This document shows, in pieces, positions 4,853 through 7,805 of a stretch of DNA of 7,805 nt. The notes under the pieces were generated by a model. That model was not told the origin of the DNA. It worked only from the letters and a program-made list of their open reading frames with translations, and ran no database searches. Source of the DNA: an uncultured Clostridia bacterium (GTDB lineage: Bacteria > Bacillota > Clostridia > Oscillospirales > CAG-272); contig CAMETB010000064.1 of assembly GCA_945936265.1 (NCBI GenBank), positions 1 through 7,805 of the forward strand. Direction: 5' to 3'. Position numbers and translations under genes: made by a program. Numbering within the stretch: position 1 is the stretch's first letter; the number at the start of each line of letters is the position of its first letter.

Positions 4853-5584
4853 TCATTTATCCTCTTTCATTATGTATTCTATCATATCGCATATTCGGTC
4901 GCAGGTATGCTCCGCTTCCTCTTTTACCTTGTCAAGCGCGTTTGACACGGCAAAGCCACAGAACTCTTTAAGCATCGGAATATCGTTGTAATTATCGCCC
5001 GCCGTGTATATCTTTGCACCTTCAAAGTTGCTTGCGTACTCGTATATGCCGCTTGTTTTCGATATGTTCGGTGGCGGCATATCAATGCTGTTTCCGTTTC
5101 TGTAGGCCGATATTTTGTCGGGATACTTTTCTTTTACGTACTTTACAAATTCGGCGGCGCTCTCATCACTCTCAAACCATGTGTTGCAATGGTTAAATTC
5201 GGGGAAAAGCGACAGGTCGTAGGGTATTTTGCCGTGCACGTCTATGTGATACCGCCTTAAACCGTCGGTCACCACAAACAGCCCTGCCCCGAGCGAGATT
5301 GCCTTATCTATTATATCGCAAAGAAAATCTCCCGTCTTTGCTTTTTTGGAATAGATTATCTTTCCGTCGCCGTCGGTTATTATCGCACCTGTGCAGGAAA
5401 TTACAAAGTCGCACTTCAATTTATCGTGGTAAAAGAACCAGAGCGCAGCCTCAAGGTCTCTGCCCGTCACAATGCCGAACTTGTTGCCCTCGTGCCTGAA
5501 AAGGTCTATCGCCGCCCTGTCACTATCACTCACCTTGCCGTTATAATTTAACGTGCCGTCAAAATCAGTTGCTATTATCTTCAT
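4853..5584 (-). CDS. Cof-type HAD-superfamily phosphatase
   Basis: A 243-residue cytosolic phosphatase of the HAD-IIB (Cof/YidA) type. Motif I is DFDGT with nucleophile Asp7 and acid/base Asp9; motif II is Thr40 in IVTGRD; motif III is Lys176 in PPPNISKTSG; motif IV is GDNYND (196-201), which binds the magnesium ion. The segment between motifs II and III forms the cap domain that selects substrate. Family members remove phosphate from sugar phosphates, nucleotides or cofactor precursors, and specificity cannot be predicted here. Its first 20 nt overlap the end of the DUF523 gene. The nearest GGAG is 16 nt upstream, so re-initiation coupled to the upstream gene is likely. The start is supported by MKIIATDFDGT being the usual family N-terminus. 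Confidence 0.88.
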   Translation of the reverse strand: MKIIATDFDGTLNYNGKVSDSDRAAIDLFRHEGNKFGIVTGRDLEAALWFFYHDKLKCDFVISCTGAIITDGDGKIIYSKKAKTGDFLCDIIDKAISLGAGLFVVTDGLRRYHIDVHGKIPYDLSLFPEFNHCNTWFESDESAAEFVKYVKEKYPDKISAYRNGNSIDMPPPNISKTSGIYEYASNFEGAKIYTAGDNYNDIPMLKEFCGFAVSNALDKVKEEAEHTCDRICDMIEYIMKEDK

Positions 5585-6023
5585 AGTATTTTATAAGCTG
5601 CTCCGTTTCGGTTTCGTCAAATACCTCAATACCGTTTTTAATTAAAAGTGCGGCGCACTTGCCATTACCCTCGGTGAGCGTTTTTGTAAACGTTCCGTCG
5701 TATATTTTTCCGTGCCCGCAGGAAGGGCTTTTCGATTTCAGGACCGCCGCCCTGCAACCGTATTTTACGGCAATATCGAGCACCTTTTTCGCTCCCGTTT
5801 CATATTCGCAGGTGACGTCGGCGCCATCTTTTCTTATAACCTTATCGCCCACTATCTCGGCAGACATCCTCGGCGTCGGCAGTCCACCCAGGTCCTCGGC
5901 GCACACGGGTATAAGATTAAATTTTTCTTTGAGTTTCAGAACCGCCTCGCACGGAGGTTTTGATACTCCGTCATAGCGGCACCCTCTGCCAAGCAGGCAG
6001 GCGCTTACGATTACATTATCCAT
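5565..6023 (-). CDS. DUF523 family protein, thiouracil desulfurase (TudS)-like
   Basis: A 152-residue protein of the DUF523/YbbK family (PF04463). The family cysteines are in place: Cys9 (VSACLLG), Cys41 (IPVCAEDLGGLPTPR) and Cys102 (KSKSPSCGHGKIYDG). In the characterised relative TudS, three cysteines hold a [4Fe-4S] cluster that removes sulfur from 2-thiouracil. Extra cysteines here are 15, 25, 72 and 90. Length is normal for a stand-alone DUF523 domain. A GGAGA ribosome site lies 6 nt before the ATG, and the gene overlaps the NUDIX gene by 8 nt upstream and the HAD gene by 20 nt downstream. The iron-sulfur cluster and family are well supported; desulfurase activity on a thio-base is inference from the family, and the true substrate may differ. 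Confidence 0.85.
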   Translation of the reverse strand: MDNVIVSACLLGRGCRYDGVSKPPCEAVLKLKEKFNLIPVCAEDLGGLPTPRMSAEIVGDKVIRKDGADVTCEYETGAKKVLDIAVKYGCRAAVLKSKSPSCGHGKIYDGTFTKTLTEGNGKCAALLIKNGIEVFDETETEQLIKYYEDNSN

Positions 6024-6483
6024 TCTTTTCTCCGTTTACATGGTATTCCGTCAGTTCGTTGCCGTGATAAACAAGTTTAAGAGAGAAAAAGCCCTTGCAC
6101 GTGTCGATTAAATCAAGGAAAATGAGATCTCCCTCCCAGATATTAAGCGTTTTTATATCGGACTTTCTTATCCAGGCAAGCGTCCCCTCCGAGCAGGACG
6201 AAACCTCACCCGAAAAGTCCGTGCAGGTAAAAAGGTGCATCTGCTCCGTTTCATACTTGTCCGAGCAAAAGGTGACGACCGCACGATATATCGGAGAGTT
6301 CATTTTCAGACCCGTCTCCTCGAAAACTTCTCTTTTTGCACAGTCGTACGGGCTTTCGTTCTCCTCGAAGTGCCCGCCTATTCCGAGCCATTTTCCGTCG
6401 TTGCCGTCGTTCTTTTTAACTGTCCTGTGTATCATAAGGTAACAACCGTCTTTTTCAATATAGCAAAGCGTAGTATTTTTCAT
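6016..6483 (-). CDS. NUDIX hydrolase (MutT-like)
   Basis: A 155-residue cytosolic hydrolase with a perfect NUDIX box at residues 37-59: Gly37, five residues, Glu43, seven residues, Arg51-Glu52-Val53, then Glu55-Glu56-x-Gly58-Leu59. The box coordinates magnesium and cleaves X-linked nucleoside diphosphates. The start MKNTTLCYIEKDGCYLMIHR and the KWLGIGGHFEENES stretch resemble MutT/8-oxo-dGTP diphosphatase relatives of Firmicutes, so removal of oxidised dNTPs is plausible but unproven. It is the first gene of the four-gene operon, with a strong GGAGGTG ribosome site about 5 nt before the ATG and a clear promoter 24 bp upstream. Its end overlaps the DUF523 gene by 8 nt. Confidence 0.88.
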   Translation of the reverse strand: MKNTTLCYIEKDGCYLMIHRTVKKNDGNDGKWLGIGGHFEENESPYDCAKREVFEETGLKMNSPIYRAVVTFCSDKYETEQMHLFTCTDFSGEVSSCSEGTLAWIRKSDIKTLNIWEGDLIFLDLIDTCKGFFSLKLVYHGNELTEYHVNGEKNG

Positions 6484-6506
6484 TTTGCACCTCCGCCATC
6501 GTTGTT

Positions 6507-6535
6507 ATTTTACCACAAAATAAAGCGTTTTTCAA
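6507..6535 (-). promoter_or_regulatory. Sigma-A promoter of the NUDIX-DUF523-HAD-HD operon
   Basis: On the minus strand TTGAAA (6530-6535), a 17-nt spacer and TAAAAT (6507-6512), with TG one base before the -10 box. It lies about 24 bp upstream of the NUDIX start codon and is divergent from the amidohydrolase promoter 37 bp away. Confidence 0.75.
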
Positions 6536-6571
6536 CATTTTTGAAAAAATATGCGTCAATCATCAAATTAC

Positions 6572-6600
6572 TTGACAGAAAGAAGGAACAATGCTACAAT
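6572..6600 (+). promoter_or_regulatory. Sigma-A promoter of the amidohydrolase gene
   Basis: TTGACA (6572-6577), a 17-nt spacer and TACAAT (6595-6600), with TG one base before the -10 box. It is near consensus and lies 36 bp before the ATG at 6636. No operator-like dyad is obvious between the two divergent promoters. Confidence 0.85.
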
Positions 6601-6635
6601 AAAGTATAGTAAATTTTAAGAATCTTGGGGTAAGT

Positions 6636-7727
6636 ATGGATATTTTCGACGGTCATATACATATAAATTCAGACACTCCCATGGAGGAAAGCGTAAAAGG
6701 CTTTGAATATCGCTTCAAGGCAAACGGATATAAAAAGTACGCTTTTTTGTCGTTGCCGCAAAACAGCGACGGGGACGGTATTTTTTCAAAGATCGAAACC
6801 GTGAACAAAACGTCAAACGTAAAGGCGCTTTTTTACAAGTTATATTTTTCTCCGAATGCGTATGCTTACGCAGGGCTTGAGCATGACCTTTCAATGAGCG
6901 ACGAGGAGCGAGCCGACAATCTCTTAAGGCAGGCGAAACTCTATATGAGCGTGGGATTTGACGGAATAAAAATGCTCGAGGGCAAGCCGTCGAACAGATA
7001 CGCGGTTAAAACACCGTACAACAGCAAGGTTTTCTTTAAGTTCTATAAGTTTATGGAGGAAAACGGCTACCCTATTACTATGCACAACGCCGACCCCGCA
7101 AGTTTTTGGGATAAATCAAAAATGTCGCCCGAAACAATAGAGCACGGCTGGTACGCCGACGATACCCTGCCGACAAAGCAACAGATGCATGACGAGGTTG
7201 AGGACGTTCTTTCACACTTCCCCCGTCTTAAGTTGAGTATGGCGCATTGCGGCTTTATGGGTGACGAGCCGAAAAGAGCCGAAAAATTCGTAACTTATGA
7301 AAACACATTTTTTGACGTAACACCGGGACCGGAACAGTTTTATTTTATGTACAACAACCAAAAGTTCTGGCAAAAGATGTTTGACAAATACCCCGATAAA
7401 TTCCGCTTTGGCTCCGACACTTATAACGACCCGCTTGATAAGTGCAAAGCTCACCCGGAATACATAGGGGCAAAAATATGCCTTGACTTTTTTGCACGCA
7501 ACACGACTACAGAATTTGGCGGCAACGTATGGAGATCAATGACGCAAAGCGAGGAATTTCTCAAAAAACTTCTCTACGAAAACAGCGCAAAGCTCCTTGG
7601 CGAGCCAAAAGAAATAAATAAGGACTTTATCCTCGAAAAAGCAAGCCTCTGCAAAAGCATATACGCCGATATTCCCTCGGTAATAAAAGATATGGAATTT
7701 ATCGAAAGCTTCACAAAATCGCATTGA
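6636..7727 (+). CDS. Amidohydrolase-family TIM-barrel metal-dependent hydrolase
   Basis: A 363-residue cytosolic enzyme of the Amidohydro_2 type (PF04909), which includes amidohydrolases and decarboxylases. Metal and catalytic landmarks follow the expected order: His7 and His9 in DGHIHI, His150 in ITMHNAD, His204 in SMAHCG and Asp261 in RFGSDT. Lys112 in GFDGIKML lies where some relatives have a structural or metal-bridging lysine. The internal WYADD and TKQQMHDEVEDVLSHFPRLKL segment is typical of this fold. There is no signal peptide. The ribosome site is only GGGG, 5 nt before the ATG; the start is fixed by the short leader and the N-terminal HxH. The gene is transcribed alone from its own promoter and ends at a strong terminator. 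The substrate is unknown and the divergent operon gives no clear hint. Confidence 0.85.
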   Translation: MDIFDGHIHINSDTPMEESVKGFEYRFKANGYKKYAFLSLPQNSDGDGIFSKIETVNKTSNVKALFYKLYFSPNAYAYAGLEHDLSMSDEERADNLLRQAKLYMSVGFDGIKMLEGKPSNRYAVKTPYNSKVFFKFYKFMEENGYPITMHNADPASFWDKSKMSPETIEHGWYADDTLPTKQQMHDEVEDVLSHFPRLKLSMAHCGFMGDEPKRAEKFVTYENTFFDVTPGPEQFYFMYNNQKFWQKMFDKYPDKFRFGSDTYNDPLDKCKAHPEYIGAKICLDFFARNTTTEFGGNVWRSMTQSEEFLKKLLYENSAKLLGEPKEINKDFILEKASLCKSIYADIPSVIKDMEFIESFTKSH

Positions 7728-7732
7728 AAACA

Positions 7733-7770
7733 AAAAATCGGAACTTTTTAAGGCTCCGATTTTTGTTTTT
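7733..7770. terminator. Bidirectional intrinsic terminator
   Basis: A 10-bp stem AAAAATCGGA / TCCGATTTTT (7733-7742 with 7755-7764) and a 12-nt loop. On the plus strand it is followed by GTTTTTATTT, ending the amidohydrolase transcript 5 bp after the stop codon. On the minus strand the A-run 7732-7737 and 7727-7730 supply a T-tract, so the stem also suits the converging gene at the right edge. Confidence 0.88.
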
Positions 7771-7805
7771 ATTTGTCAAAACCAAAGAACAGATCGGGAG
7801 TACAG
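7769..7805 (-). CDS. C-terminal end of a converging gene (partial, unidentified)
   Basis: On the minus strand the last 37 bases read open, ending CTPDLFFGFDK and a TAA stop at 7769-7771. The stop sits directly before a hairpin that works as a terminator in the same direction, which is what a real gene end would look like. Eleven residues are too few to name a family. The call rests on the terminator context and the absence of other stops in the frame. Confidence 0.4.
   Translation of the reverse strand, partial: CTPDLFFGFDK

Overview
The window looks like a chromosomal segment from an anaerobic Firmicute of the class Clostridia, probably a gut-type and possibly uncultured lineage. The evidence is moderate GC, canonical sigma-A promoters with extended -10 elements, strong AAGGAG-type ribosome binding sites, a T-box riboswitch, a cohesin-like secreted protein, and palindromic GC-rich intergenic repeats of a kind I associate with Clostridia. 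No mobile element, phage gene, CRISPR array, tRNA or rRNA was seen.

Layout. Positions 1-523 (minus) hold the N-terminal 174 codons of a secreted protein with a cohesin-like beta-sandwich, driven by a clear promoter at 565-593. A gene-free stretch (524-1130) carries several different palindromic repeats, including two identical 30-bp copies 45 bp apart, then the terminator of the next operon. Positions 1131-4232 (minus) form one unit: promoter, T-box leader with a UGG (tryptophan) specifier, intrinsic terminator, a 10-codon mini-ORF containing a Trp codon, then a lipoprotein binding protein, a permease and an ATPase of the TrpXYZ type. Positions 4258-6535 (minus) form a compact operon of four overlapping or abutting genes: NUDIX hydrolase, DUF523/TudS-like iron-sulfur protein, Cof-type HAD phosphatase and HD-domain hydrolase. 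A divergent promoter at 6572-6600 drives a plus-strand amidohydrolase (6636-7727), which ends at a bidirectional terminator shared with the tail of another minus-strand gene running off the right edge.

How the genes work together. The transporter is predicted to import tryptophan. Uncharged tRNA-Trp would stabilise the T-box antiterminator and switch on trpXYZ. The mini-ORF between the T-box terminator and trpX resembles in outline the rtpLP arrangement of the Bacillus subtilis rtpA (anti-TRAP) operon and may add a second, translational Trp sensor; this is the most interesting observation in the window. The four-gene operon groups small hydrolases and a desulfurase-like protein, consistent with clean-up of nucleotides or other phosphorylated metabolites, but no substrate can be read from the sequence. 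Everything else appears to be ordinary housekeeping content.
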